From: Pseudanabaena frigida
GTDB taxonomy: Bacteria > Cyanobacteriota > Cyanobacteriia > Pseudanabaenales > Pseudanabaenaceae
Length of the DNA: 33,521 nt
Direction of reading: 5' to 3'
NCBI GenBank assembly: GCA_003242085.1
Contig: QBML01000046.1
Span: 1 to 33,521 of the forward strand
The stretch's first letter is position 1. Each line of letters begins with the position of its first letter. Both the position numbers and the translations under genes were made by a program. The notes below the pieces were generated by a model. It saw only the letters and a list, made by a program, of their open reading frames with translations. It searched no databases and was not told where the DNA came from. This document shows, piece by piece, positions 1 to 7,927 of this stretch.

Positions 1-12
1 GTTTTTTCCTGT

Positions 13-366
13 TCACTTGCTTTCTTTTTTATACCATTCCCTCTTGATCACTACCAAAAATTCCGTATATTGAACATCTTCAGGATCGATGTCATCCTCA
101 TCTGCCGCAAAGTAAACCACCACACAGCCTTTTTTCTCTAGATGATCCTTTAACCGTAATAGCTCAGTTGACTTACCGCCGCCGCGATGTCCTGCGTATA
201 GCTGACACACCATGCGATCCGATCGCAACAACTTATGCCCCAAGTCCACTAAAATATTCGTATCGCCCCGCACCTCTGCACAATCCACATAGGCGGGAGC
301 ACCCGCAGGCAATGGCTCAAACGGATCAAAAGCGTTATAAATCTGAGTCAGCAGATCTTGAGACAT
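13..366 (-). pseudogene. Truncated AAA/P-loop ATPase N-terminal fragment
   Basis: This 117-residue frame carries an intact Walker A motif (GHRGGGKST, residues 59-67) preceded by an N-terminal segment rich in conserved-looking residues. That arrangement is typical of a family of cyanobacterial AAA-type ATPases that, from memory, run to several hundred residues. Here the frame ends about 50 residues after Walker A, with a lysine-rich tail (KREWYKKESK) that looks like out-of-frame sequence. No Walker B or sensor region is present, so the fragment could not form a complete ATPase domain. The ATG at 366 is a plausible start. The remaining domain may lie left of the window in another frame (frameshift) or be deleted; only 12 bases remain before the edge, so this cannot be resolved here. 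A genuine small protein is possible but less likely. Confidence 0.55.
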
Positions 367-407
367 GGGGTTAGATTGTGAGAAGGTTTATCAGCATTAT
401 AGATCGC

Positions 408-1625
408 CTAATTCAAAAACTTCTCTACACAACGGGCAAAGATCTCCACACCAGTCGCCAGAGCTGTCTCATCAAAATTGAATCGAGGGTGATGATGGGG
501 ATAGGCTAAACCCTTATCTGGATTGGCGGAACCGAGGAAGAAATAGCAACCCGCGACAGCTTCCAAAAAGAAGGATACATCTTCACCGCCCATAGTTTGG
601 CATTCAGGAACGATACCTGTGGGAGTTTCGATCACATTTTCGGCAACGGAGCGAACTAATTCCGCGATCGCATAATCATTAATTACAGGTGGATAGAGCT
701 TGGTATAGTCCAACTCATAGGAAGCACCATGCGCCGCACAAACACCAGCGATCGCTTCCTCCAAACGTAATGCTAACTTTACACCCACTTCAGGATTAAA
801 GAACCGCACCGTGCCACTAATCAAGGCAGAATCAGCAATAATATTCGTAGCAGAACCAGCGTGAAATTCACCAATGCTAATCACAGCAGATTCTAGAGGA
901 CTGACATTGCGAGAGACAATGCTGTGAATAGTATTAACCACCTGAGCCGCTACTAAAATTGAATCAATCGTTTGATGGGGAAGCGCACCATGTCCGCCGC
1001 GTCCGATGATTTTGCAATAGAAGTATTCTGTTGCTGCCATTAAGGCTCCACTTCGCACACCGACCGTTCCAAGAGGCAAATTATTCCAAATATGCAAACC
1101 AATCACCGCATCAACTTTGGGATTTTCGAGCACCCCCGCCTCGATCATCGGTTTTGCGCCACCTGGCCCCTCCTCGGCTGGCTGGAAAATGATTTTCACA
1201 GTGCCGCTAAAATCGGCGCGATGTTCCCAGAGATATTTTGCCGTGCCAAGGGCGATCGCCGTATGTCCATCATGACCGCAAGCGTGCATCAGTCCGTCAA
1301 TTTGCGATTTATAACTAACAATATTTTCTTCTTGAATCGGTAGCGCATCCATATCAGCACGGATCGCTAAAACTTTGTTGTTGCCTTTCTTTGTACCAGC
1401 GATCGCGGCAACGATGCCCGTTGTGGCGATCCCTGTTTGGTGAGGAATACCCCATGCCGTTAATTTTTCCGAGATCGCCGTAGAAGTCCGCTTTTCTCTA
1501 AAACCTAACTCAGGAAAGCGATGAAAATCTCTGCGCCATTGGACGAGGCTAGCTTGCAGATCGAGGATATCGGCGCGAATCTTGAAATTTGTATGCGTGG
1601 GTGAGGCTGTAGTAGCAAAAGACAT
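408..1625 (-). CDS. M20-family amidohydrolase (N-acyl-amino-acid / hippurate hydrolase type)
   Basis: This 405-residue protein is full length for the M20D metallopeptidase/amidohydrolase family, which removes acyl groups from N-acyl amino acids or related amides using a two-metal centre. Expected metal-ligand motifs are visible: LAIRADMDALPIQEE near residues 87-100, HACGHDGHTA at 114-123 (Cys116, His118), the catalytic glutamate pair in QPAEEGPGG near 148-156, GLHIWN further on, and HHHPRFNFDE near the C-terminus. No signal peptide is seen, so it is probably cytoplasmic. Cyanobacterial members are often annotated as IAA-amino-acid hydrolase or carboxypeptidase, but the substrate cannot be read from the sequence. 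It sits 32 bases downstream of the GvpL/F gene on the same strand and may be cotranscribed with it. The ATG at 1625 gives a family-typical N-terminus. Confidence 0.9.
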   Translation of the reverse strand: MSFATTASPTHTNFKIRADILDLQASLVQWRRDFHRFPELGFREKRTSTAISEKLTAWGIPHQTGIATTGIVAAIAGTKKGNNKVLAIRADMDALPIQEENIVSYKSQIDGLMHACGHDGHTAIALGTAKYLWEHRADFSGTVKIIFQPAEEGPGGAKPMIEAGVLENPKVDAVIGLHIWNNLPLGTVGVRSGALMAATEYFYCKIIGRGGHGALPHQTIDSILVAAQVVNTIHSIVSRNVSPLESAVISIGEFHAGSATNIIADSALISGTVRFFNPEVGVKLALRLEEAIAGVCAAHGASYELDYTKLYPPVINDYAIAELVRSVAENVIETPTGIVPECQTMGGEDVSFFLEAVAGCYFFLGSANPDKGLAYPHHHPRFNFDETALATGVEIFARCVEKFLN

Positions 1626-1657
1626 AGGATTGTGAGGAATTGACTATTGAACCGATC

Positions 1658-2353
1658 TTAGTTCAAAAAATGATAGGGCGGCAAAGCATCACTCCATGAG
1701 ATCTGCCAATGGGAATGTTGATCTTCCCACGATCGCAATGCTTGCTGTAGTTGTGCGACTTGAGATCGTGGCAGTAATGCATAAACGCGCACATCCTCTG
1801 AGCCTTGAGTTTCTACATGCTGAAATTCAGGTTTATAGAGGTCAAGATTTAAGTTGTCAGTAATCGTCTGGCGATAGGCGAGAACTTCCTGTTGTAACTG
1901 CGATCGCCATTGTTCTTGTTGTAAATATTGAGAGCGTTTGGCTAACAGATAGTCTTTGCCTCTGAGATCGGTAGCAACTTCTGATTTGGGTGCGATCGCT
2001 GAGCCAGTGATGAGAAATTCGGCATATCCATCCAGTCTTTGTAAACTCGCTAATAATTTTTCATTCTCTTCTTGCAAATAAGTTTCTAAAGCACTAATGG
2101 AAACAAAGGCAGTTCCAAACCGTAAGGGTAGGAGCGTGCGATTGTTAAAAAGTTCGCAAATCAAGCGATCGTGGTGAACGATCGCTTGCATTAATGATTG
2201 CTCTGGCAAAAGTTTCAGCGCTTCGATATCCACATCTGGCTCAATCGCCGCGATTAGGCGATCGGATCGCAAATATTGAATTGGCTTGCCTGTAATTCCC
2301 AACGGTAAATTTGCTGGCGCAGGTGCAAGTAAAATCGCAAAAGTATAAATCAT
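1658..2353 (-). CDS. GvpL/GvpF-family gas vesicle protein
   Basis: The 231-residue product has the hallmarks of the GvpL/GvpF family: an N-terminal beta strand (MIYTFAILLA), the segment HHDRLICELF at 60-69 and the signature LLPLRFGTAF at 74-83. These are followed by a charged helical region and a C-terminal alpha/beta region ending PPYHFLN. In gas-vesicle producers these proteins are accessory or minor components needed for vesicle assembly. No gvpA, gvpN, gvpJ or gvpK lies nearby; the flanking genes are a DUF1997 protein and an amidohydrolase. It is therefore either a dispersed member of a gas-vesicle set located elsewhere or a paralogue with another role. Whether it corresponds to GvpF or GvpL cannot be decided without comparison, so no symbol is given. 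The ATG at 2353 is the first in frame. Confidence 0.8.
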   Translation of the reverse strand: MIYTFAILLAPAPANLPLGITGKPIQYLRSDRLIAAIEPDVDIEALKLLPEQSLMQAIVHHDRLICELFNNRTLLPLRFGTAFVSISALETYLQEENEKLLASLQRLDGYAEFLITGSAIAPKSEVATDLRGKDYLLAKRSQYLQQEQWRSQLQQEVLAYRQTITDNLNLDLYKPEFQHVETQGSEDVRVYALLPRSQVAQLQQALRSWEDQHSHWQISWSDALPPYHFLN

Positions 2354-2365
2354 GTTTTTAAATCA

Positions 2366-2390
2366 GCTAAATATGCTTCGCATATTTAGC
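2366..2390. repeat. Intergenic hairpin (11-bp arms, TTC loop)
   Basis: Arms at 2366-2376 and 2380-2390 pair perfectly (gctaaatatgc / gcatatttagc) around a ttc loop. It lies between the DUF1997 gene and the GvpL/F gene. No U-run follows directly on the minus strand, so a simple intrinsic terminator is not well supported. The 3-nt ttc loop matches that of the larger palindromes in this window. Confidence 0.7.
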
Positions 2391-2411
2391 TTTAAAAGAG
2401 AGGGGTGAGGG

Positions 2412-3233
2412 CTATCTTCTGAGCTTAATCTGTTTCGGAACTTTAATATTGTGGGTTCTATGAAAGTCATCTTGCACTTTGGCAGTGAGACTTTTTGAGA
2501 CGCGCTTCACGACAAAGCCGAGCACTCCGTCACCAGTTTTTTGGAGTATGTCTTGAGATAAGAGCTGAATAAATTGAGGAAACTGTAAAGTTACAGTGAG
2601 ATTTAAATCCCATTCAATGCTAGTCATCACCGCATTTTTTCCTGATTTATCATCTGCCTTCACACCCAGAGTTTTCTCTTCTAAACGCATCTCAGCCTGA
2701 AAATCCACTTCATATCCTTGCGGTGCTTGCTCAGGAATAGGAATTGTTGTAATACGATAAACAGAGTTTTCATCAGGCGGCAACAGATTTAATCCTACTC
2801 GCGCATCAACTTGAAATCCCATAGCCCCAACTTTTCCTACACCCATAGCATAGCCAGTTTCACCAATTGGGTCAGCCTTAAAGGGATGAGCACAACGTCT
2901 AAACCAACCTTGATGGGCATCAAGGTATGTCATCACTGTACGCTGATCGGCCAACAAGTCCATGTGCCCAATATAGTGATTGTGAAATGCACTTTTTTCA
3001 GTATTCTGATTAGGCTTGAGCTGTTTTGGGTCGGAGCTTTGCGTATCTTTTGAGTCCTGTTCGTCTGAGTCAGGATCTTGAAGATTGAACTTAGAGTCAT
3101 CAGTAGTCGCACCATATTGAGACAGCATCGCCGCTTCCTGTGCAGAAGTCAACAAAAAATCAGAATCATTTTCTCCTAATATTTCTTGACTTGGATCTTG
3201 ATTGGCAGATGATTGATTCGGTTCTTGCGACAT
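2412..3233 (-). CDS. DUF1997 family protein
   Basis: This 273-residue protein has two parts. Residues 1 to about 85 are acidic and low-complexity (rich in Asp, Gln, Asn, Ser), probably disordered. Residues from about 85 to 270 form a domain starting at HNHYIGHMDLLADQ that resembles the DUF1997 family, common in cyanobacteria and plastid-bearing plants and without an assigned function. The segment GWFRRCAHPF and the following strand-rich pattern (VGLNLLPP, YRITTIPIP, YEVDFQAEMRL) suggest a lipid-binding-like beta fold, but that is inference. No signal peptide or membrane segment is visible. The ATG at 3233 heads the acidic tail. The gene diverges from the membrane-protein gene at 3346, leaving about 110 bases that must hold both promoters. 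Confidence 0.75.
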   Translation of the reverse strand: MSQEPNQSSANQDPSQEILGENDSDFLLTSAQEAAMLSQYGATTDDSKFNLQDPDSDEQDSKDTQSSDPKQLKPNQNTEKSAFHNHYIGHMDLLADQRTVMTYLDAHQGWFRRCAHPFKADPIGETGYAMGVGKVGAMGFQVDARVGLNLLPPDENSVYRITTIPIPEQAPQGYEVDFQAEMRLEEKTLGVKADDKSGKNAVMTSIEWDLNLTVTLQFPQFIQLLSQDILQKTGDGVLGFVVKRVSKSLTAKVQDDFHRTHNIKVPKQIKLRR

Positions 3234-3345
3234 GACAAATACCTTAAGACTGCTTTACGAGATTTATGACGCTTTGCGCGGCATAAATTTCATTTATTAA
3301 CTATTTAAACCATAATAAGTCTAGAAGTTCGATTAGTGAAAGTCT

Positions 3346-4644
3346 ATGGCATCTCGTACAGCAGTGATGGAAGCCGTCGAAAAGCTCAACTATCGGGTCA
3401 CGATAGGCGATGTGGCGGCGCAATCTGGACTCGATTTGAATACAGCACAACGTGAAGTGCTCGCACTTGCCTCAGAAACAGGTGGCAATATTCAAGTGGC
3501 TGAGTCTGGCGAAATTGCTTATAAATTTGCGCCAAATTTTCGCGATATCCTTGTCAGCCGTTCATTTTGGCTACAGGTCAAAGAATGGCTAAGAGGAGTT
3601 TGGAAATGGGTATTTTACGCAATCCGTATTTCTTTTGGCATTTTGTTGATTGTCTCAATTTTGATCGTAGTGCTAGGCATTATTGCCGCGACGATCGCCC
3701 TGAATAGCCAAAATCGTAGTGATAACGATCGCAACGATCGCCGTAGTGATAATCGTGGTGGCGGCGGCGGTTTTATTTGGCTAGGTGGCTGGGGCAATCC
3801 CTTCGGCAACCCCTTCATCATGTTCGATCCCAATTATTACGAGCCGCAACAACTGCGTCGGCGCGATCCTGACGAAATGGGCTTTTTAGAAAGCGTATTT
3901 TCATTTTTATTTGGTGATGGTAACCCCAACGCCGATCTCGAAGAACGTCGTTGGCGCGAAATAGCTACCATGATCCGCAGCCACAACGGTGTCGTCGTTG
4001 CCGAGCAAATTGCGCCCTATTTAGATAACATCACCTACAAGGAAAATGATGAATATTTTGTGATTCCCGTGCTGGCAAAATTTAATGGGTTCCCTGAAGT
4101 CAGCGATGCAGGAACCCTTGCTTATAAATTCCCCGAATTACAAAAAGTTGCCTCCGAGCGCAAAGCTAAAACTAGCAGCTCCTATTTGCAAGAAAAGATC
4201 TGGAAATTCAGTCAAGCTCCTCAAGGCAAGATTACTTTAGCGATCGGTTTAGGTGTTTTCTATCTGGTTGCCTCACTATATCTTGGCAGTTTAATAGGCG
4301 ATCCAAGACTTGCTAAGTCCCTTGTCGGCTTTTTAGGTTTCATCAAAGCGGCTTACGGTTTTCTATTGGGCTATGCAGTGCTATTCCTATCTACTCCTTT
4401 AGTTCGCTATTTTGTCTTGCAATATTTGAATAAGGGTATAGAAGATCGCAACCAAAAACGCACCGCCCATGCCGAACAATTACAAAAGCCATCAGCAACA
4501 TTAAGTGAAAAGCTAGACTTTGCGCGTACCTTTGCCACAAAGCAAGAGGTAATCGACCAAAATAATCTCGCCTACACCACCGAGCAGGATTTGGCGGATC
4601 AAGAATATGCAAAAATGCTCAAGGAAAACAAAGACATGAAATAA
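3346..4644 (+). CDS. Conserved cyanobacterial membrane protein with N-terminal winged-helix-like region
   Basis: The 432-residue product starts with a helix-turn-helix-like segment (residues about 1-65: VMEAVEKLNYRVTIGDVAAQ ...). A strong transmembrane helix follows at about 88-118 and a glycine-rich stretch (GGGGGF) near 139-144. A soluble middle region contains an acidic FLFGDGNPN patch, and two further hydrophobic segments lie near 297-320 and 328-355. The C-terminal tail is charged. From memory, similar proteins occur across cyanobacteria and in chloroplasts (Arabidopsis At5g03900-like), but no biochemical role is established that I can name. The N-terminal part may bind a partner rather than DNA, since the protein is membrane-bound. 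The next gene, ridA, starts 42 bases downstream on the same strand, so they may be cotranscribed. Confidence 0.75.
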   Translation: MASRTAVMEAVEKLNYRVTIGDVAAQSGLDLNTAQREVLALASETGGNIQVAESGEIAYKFAPNFRDILVSRSFWLQVKEWLRGVWKWVFYAIRISFGILLIVSILIVVLGIIAATIALNSQNRSDNDRNDRRSDNRGGGGGFIWLGGWGNPFGNPFIMFDPNYYEPQQLRRRDPDEMGFLESVFSFLFGDGNPNADLEERRWREIATMIRSHNGVVVAEQIAPYLDNITYKENDEYFVIPVLAKFNGFPEVSDAGTLAYKFPELQKVASERKAKTSSSYLQEKIWKFSQAPQGKITLAIGLGVFYLVASLYLGSLIGDPRLAKSLVGFLGFIKAAYGFLLGYAVLFLSTPLVRYFVLQYLNKGIEDRNQKRTAHAEQLQKPSATLSEKLDFARTFATKQEVIDQNNLAYTTEQDLADQEYAKMLKENKDMK

Positions 4645-4686
4645 CTTGCTTTGCAAGTTATTTCAACACAAATTTTAAGAAAAATA

Positions 4687-5079
4687 ATGAGTCAAAAAGA
4701 AGTAATCCGTAGCGCTAATGCTCCTGAACCAGTTGGTCCCTATAACCAAGCGATCACCATTCCTGCAACCAGCAAATTAGTTTTCATGGCGGGACAAATT
4801 GCGATCGATCCCGCGATCGGCAAGATCGTTGCTACCACTGTCGAAGAGCAAGCCGAACAGGTCATCAAAAATATTCAGGCTGTTCTCGCTGAAGCAGGTG
4901 CAGACATAACCAACGTGATTAAAACCACCGTATTTCTAGCAGATATGGCAGATTTCCCCAAAGTGAATGCAATCTACGGCAAATACTTTCTTGCGCCATT
5001 CCCTGCCCGTTCCACCGTTCAAGTCGCTCGCCTTCCCCTCGATGCCCTCGTCGAAATTGAGTGTATTGTCGCCATCTAA
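4687..5079 (+). CDS. ridA: RidA family reactive intermediate/imine deaminase
   Basis: From the ATG at 4687 the product is 130 residues, the usual RidA size; an upstream ATG at 4651 would add 12 residues that do not fit the family. RidA hydrolyses reactive enamine/imine intermediates such as 2-aminoacrylate released by PLP enzymes, protecting those enzymes. Visible signatures are GPYNQAI near 17-23, FMAGQIAID near 33-41 and the conserved PARSTVQV segment, whose Arg108 corresponds to the substrate carboxylate-binding arginine of the family. Glu123 in LVEIEC sits where the E. coli enzyme has its conserved glutamate. It probably forms a cytoplasmic trimer. A clear intrinsic terminator follows at 5107. 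Confidence 0.92.
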   Translation: MSQKEVIRSANAPEPVGPYNQAITIPATSKLVFMAGQIAIDPAIGKIVATTVEEQAEQVIKNIQAVLAEAGADITNVIKTTVFLADMADFPKVNAIYGKYFLAPFPARSTVQVARLPLDALVEIECIVAI

Positions 5080-5106
5080 AGAAACAGCGATACTGTTCCT
5101 TAACCC

Positions 5107-5131
5107 AAGCCTTGCTAAGCAAGGCTTTTTT
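5107..5131 (+). terminator. Intrinsic terminator after ridA
   Basis: Nine-base arms (aagccttgc / gcaaggctt) around a taa loop are followed by a run of T, 28 bases after the ridA stop. The same hairpin core recurs inside the mobile-element-like insertion at 25822-25842. Confidence 0.85.
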
Positions 5132-5162
5132 AAATTTTCTAGAGTTATAAAGTGAGTTAAAA

Positions 5163-7136
5163 ATGAAAAGTTTGTGGAGCGATCGCGAAGCATCAGAATA
5201 TAAAACTGATTTAGGGTTAAGAGTATATACATCAAGGTTATTAGGGTGCGATCCCTCATTGGTGCTGCATGGTGGTGGTAATACTTCCGTCAAAATTCGC
5301 GAGCAGAATATCGTTGGCGAAGAAGAAGAGATTCTCTATGTCAAGGGAAGTGGCTGGGATTTAGAAACGATCGCTGAAGCGGGTTTTGCCCCCGTACGCA
5401 TGACGCATCTCTTGAAATTAGCAAAATTACAAGTTCTCTCAGATTCACAAATGGTGAATGAACTGAAGACGCAAATGACGAAAGCAAGTGCGCCTGCGCC
5501 ATCGGTAGAGACGATTCTCCATGCTAGCTTGCCTTATAAATTTGTCGATCATACCCATGCTGATGCGGTGATTTCGGTAACAAATACAGCGAATGGATGG
5601 GAACGCATTCAGGAAATCTATGGCGATGATGTAGTAATCATTCCCTACGTAATGCCAGGGTTTGACCTAGCAAGAGTCTGTGCGGAGAAATTTGCTGCGG
5701 AGAAAAGCGATCGCACGATTGGCATGGTGTTAATGAATCACGGTATTTTCTCTTTTGGCGAAACTGCACGGGAATCCTATGAACGGATGATAGCCTTAGT
5801 CGATCGCGCTGAAGTTTATTTACAAAAACATCATACTTGGGAAATCTCACCACCAGCCTCTCTGATTAGGGAAAGCGAGCAGAGAATAGAGATTGCCCAA
5901 CTAAGGTCTGAAGTTTCTCAAGTCGCGGGGTTTCCCGTAGTTCTAAGTTCCCATACCGATGAGAATAGTTTAGCCTTTGCCCAAAGAGGAGACGTGAATA
6001 TCATTTCGCAGCAAGGCTGTGCGACTCCTGACCATGTGATCCGTACTAAGCGTTTGCCTCTAGTCGGTAGAGATGTAAAGACTTATGCTGAATCCTATCG
6101 TGCTTATTTTGCGGAAGAATCGCCTAAGTCAATACAGCCAGTTACTATTCTCGATCCCGCACCCCGTGTCATCCTCGATCGCCAATTAGGTCTAGTCACA
6201 GTGGGTAAATCTGCTAAAGATGCCGCAATTGTCGCAGATATCTACGAACATACGATAGAAATAATCCAGCGATCGCAACTTTTGGGCGGATATCAAGCAT
6301 TACCTGCTAGCGATATCTTTGCGGTGGAATATTGGGAATTGGAACAGGCGAAATTGAAAAAAGGAGGTTCCTCTCCTGCTTTTACAGGTGAAATTGCATT
6401 AGTCACGGGTGCAGCGTCAGGTATCGGTAAGGCTTGTGTAGATTCATTATTAAAGCGCGGCGCAGCAGTAGTTGGTTTAGATATTAATCCCGCCATTGAG
6501 AAGCTATACGATCGCCCTGACTTTGTCGGTGTTACTTGCGATGTCAGTGATGAAACTGCGATCGCTAAGGCTCTCGACCAAGCCGTAAAATCCTTTGGTG
6601 GTTTAGATATTCTCATTCTCAATGCAGGAATTTTTCCCTCTGGCTGCCGCATTGAGAATCTCGATACTGCCACATGGCAAAAGGTAATGCATATCAATCT
6701 CGATGCCAATTTAGTCCTAATGCGTGAAGCCTATCCATTGCTCAAACTTGCACCTAATGGCGGTAGGGTTGTGGCGATCGGTTCTAAGAATGTCCCTGCT
6801 CCAGGCCCTGCGGCGGCGGCATATTCGGCATCAAAGGCAGCATTAACGCAATTAATGCGGGTGGCAGCTCTGGAATGGAGCAGCGATCGCATTCGCATTA
6901 ACACGTTGCATCCCAATGCGGTGTTTGACACGGGGCTTTGGACAGAAGAGGTTTTGACATCCCGCGCCAAGCATTATGGATTAACGATTGAGGAATATAA
7001 AACCAATAATCTGCTCAAAGTGGAAGTTACGAGCCACCATGTCGCTGAACTCGCCGCCGAGATGTGTGGCAAGTTGTTTGCCTGTACGACGGCTGCTCAA
7101 GTTCCTATTGATGGTGGTAACGATCGCGTCATCTAA
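5163..7136 (+). CDS. Bifunctional class II aldolase / short-chain dehydrogenase (RhaD-like fusion)
   Basis: The 657-residue protein fuses two enzymes. Residues about 15-330 form a class II aldolase/adducin domain; DHTHAD puts candidate metal-ligand histidines at 130 and 132, and MNHGIFSFG lies further on. From about residue 408 a classical SDR domain begins with the NAD(P)-binding motif TGAASGIG (415-422), NAGIFPSG, and the catalytic YSASK (Tyr554, Lys558), ending in PIDGGN. Similar fusions are annotated as rhamnulose-1-phosphate aldolase/lactaldehyde dehydrogenase, cleaving a deoxy-sugar phosphate and oxidising or reducing the aldehyde formed. No kinase, isomerase or transporter for rhamnose or fucose is adjacent, so the true substrate is uncertain. 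The ATG at 5163 follows a terminator, so the gene probably has its own promoter. A large perfect palindrome follows the stop codon. Confidence 0.88.
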   Translation: MKSLWSDREASEYKTDLGLRVYTSRLLGCDPSLVLHGGGNTSVKIREQNIVGEEEEILYVKGSGWDLETIAEAGFAPVRMTHLLKLAKLQVLSDSQMVNELKTQMTKASAPAPSVETILHASLPYKFVDHTHADAVISVTNTANGWERIQEIYGDDVVIIPYVMPGFDLARVCAEKFAAEKSDRTIGMVLMNHGIFSFGETARESYERMIALVDRAEVYLQKHHTWEISPPASLIRESEQRIEIAQLRSEVSQVAGFPVVLSSHTDENSLAFAQRGDVNIISQQGCATPDHVIRTKRLPLVGRDVKTYAESYRAYFAEESPKSIQPVTILDPAPRVILDRQLGLVTVGKSAKDAAIVADIYEHTIEIIQRSQLLGGYQALPASDIFAVEYWELEQAKLKKGGSSPAFTGEIALVTGAASGIGKACVDSLLKRGAAVVGLDINPAIEKLYDRPDFVGVTCDVSDETAIAKALDQAVKSFGGLDILILNAGIFPSGCRIENLDTATWQKVMHINLDANLVLMREAYPLLKLAPNGGRVVAIGSKNVPAPGPAAAAYSASKAALTQLMRVAALEWSSDRIRINTLHPNAVFDTGLWTEEVLTSRAKHYGLTIEEYKTNNLLKVEVTSHHVAELAAEMCGKLFACTTAAQVPIDGGNDRVI

Positions 7137-7156
7137 TTAAGAAAGGCTCGCAATGT

Positions 7157-7227
7157 GGACTTTCAAAACCCAAACAAAGAAAGGTGGCGCTTTGCGCCAC
7201 CTTTCTTTGTTTGGGTTTTGAAAGTCC
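7157..7227. repeat. Perfect palindrome, 34-bp arms (family copy A)
   Basis: Arms 7157-7190 and 7194-7227 are perfect inverted complements around a ttt loop. From outside in: ggactttc, the shared block aaaaccca, a copy-specific segment (aacaaagaaaggt) and a ggcgc core. It begins 20 bases after the aldolase/SDR stop and could serve as a transcript 3' structure. It belongs to the palindrome family also seen at 18080, 25646, 25760, 27348 and 33469. Confidence 0.9.
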
Positions 7228-7272
7228 TAAGCTAAACTTGCATTACTATACTTTTCCTTAACAAAACCAAAT

Positions 7273-7722
7273 ATGATACAGATAGAAGGAAAACTAATTC
7301 AGGGGCATCAGGTAGCATCTGGCAAATCCCCTAATAGTCCCTATACAGAAGGTACAATCGCTACACAAATACCATTCTTTCAAAAATTGGGTGTTGATTT
7401 TTCTCCTTACTTTCAAGGTACTCTGAACATAGATATTTCGCCTCATATTTACGTTATGAAAAAGCCTCAATTTTCCTTTCAGCAAGTAAACTGGACAACC
7501 GCACACCCACCTGAGGATTTTTCATTTTCAAGATGTCACATCATTTACAACAACGAGAGCTATGATGGCTGGGTCTATTATCCACATCCAGAAACTAAAA
7601 TTCAGCATTTTCATAATTCTTCAGTGATAGAGTTAATTGCAATGCCAATTCCTAATATTAAATATGGCGATCGCCTAAAGATATCGATTAACAATTTAGA
7701 GATTGATGTTATCGAAGCATAG
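7273..7722 (+). CDS. Small protein resembling archaeal CTP-dependent riboflavin kinase (DUF120-like)
   Basis: This 149-residue protein is not a standard cyanobacterial housekeeping product. Its order of motifs resembles the archaeal CTP-dependent riboflavin kinase family (MJ0056 type, Pfam PF01982). It starts with a strand IEGKLIQGHQVASG. Then come FSPYFQGTLNIDIS near 54-67 (family pattern: small-GTLN-hydrophobic), a middle strand pair, DGWVYYPHPETK near 96-107, and a C-terminal SSVIELIAMPIPNIKYGD like the family's SxxIEIIAP...GD ending. The length is also close to the family's. The comparison is from memory, not an alignment. Cyanobacteria usually make FMN with bifunctional RibF, so this protein may have another ligand or role. 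It lies alone between two palindromes with its own ATG at 7273. Confidence 0.6.
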   Translation: MIQIEGKLIQGHQVASGKSPNSPYTEGTIATQIPFFQKLGVDFSPYFQGTLNIDISPHIYVMKKPQFSFQQVNWTTAHPPEDFSFSRCHIIYNNESYDGWVYYPHPETKIQHFHNSSVIELIAMPIPNIKYGDRLKISINNLEIDVIEA

Positions 7723-7757
7723 TGTCATTGCTATAGATTTTGAGATTCATGATTTTC

Positions 7758-7808
7758 ACACCCAAAAGAGAGAGATAGCATAAAGGTCTATCTCTCTCTT
7801 TTGGGTGT
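7758..7808. repeat. Palindromic repeat, 21-bp arms (copy B)
   Basis: Arms 7758-7778 and 7788-7808 pair perfectly around a 9-base spacer. The outer part (acacccaaaag) resembles the aaaaccca outer block of the main family, but the GC-rich core is missing. It starts 36 bases after the 7273-7722 gene and may act as its terminator, although no long T-run follows. Confidence 0.8.
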
Positions 7809-7927
7809 ATTTTGGGACTTATTGATTAAATTTTGGAAACTAAGGTTGGGTTTGTTCAATTTTAACTATCTATTCTAATGAACTGGCGATAGATTATAGG
7901 CATAAAGTTTTCTAATACTTGATTTAT

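Noticed and set aside
4919-5293. Minus-strand frames across ridA and the aldolase start
   Set aside because: They cross a strong terminator and two well-supported genes on the other strand and have no family resemblance.
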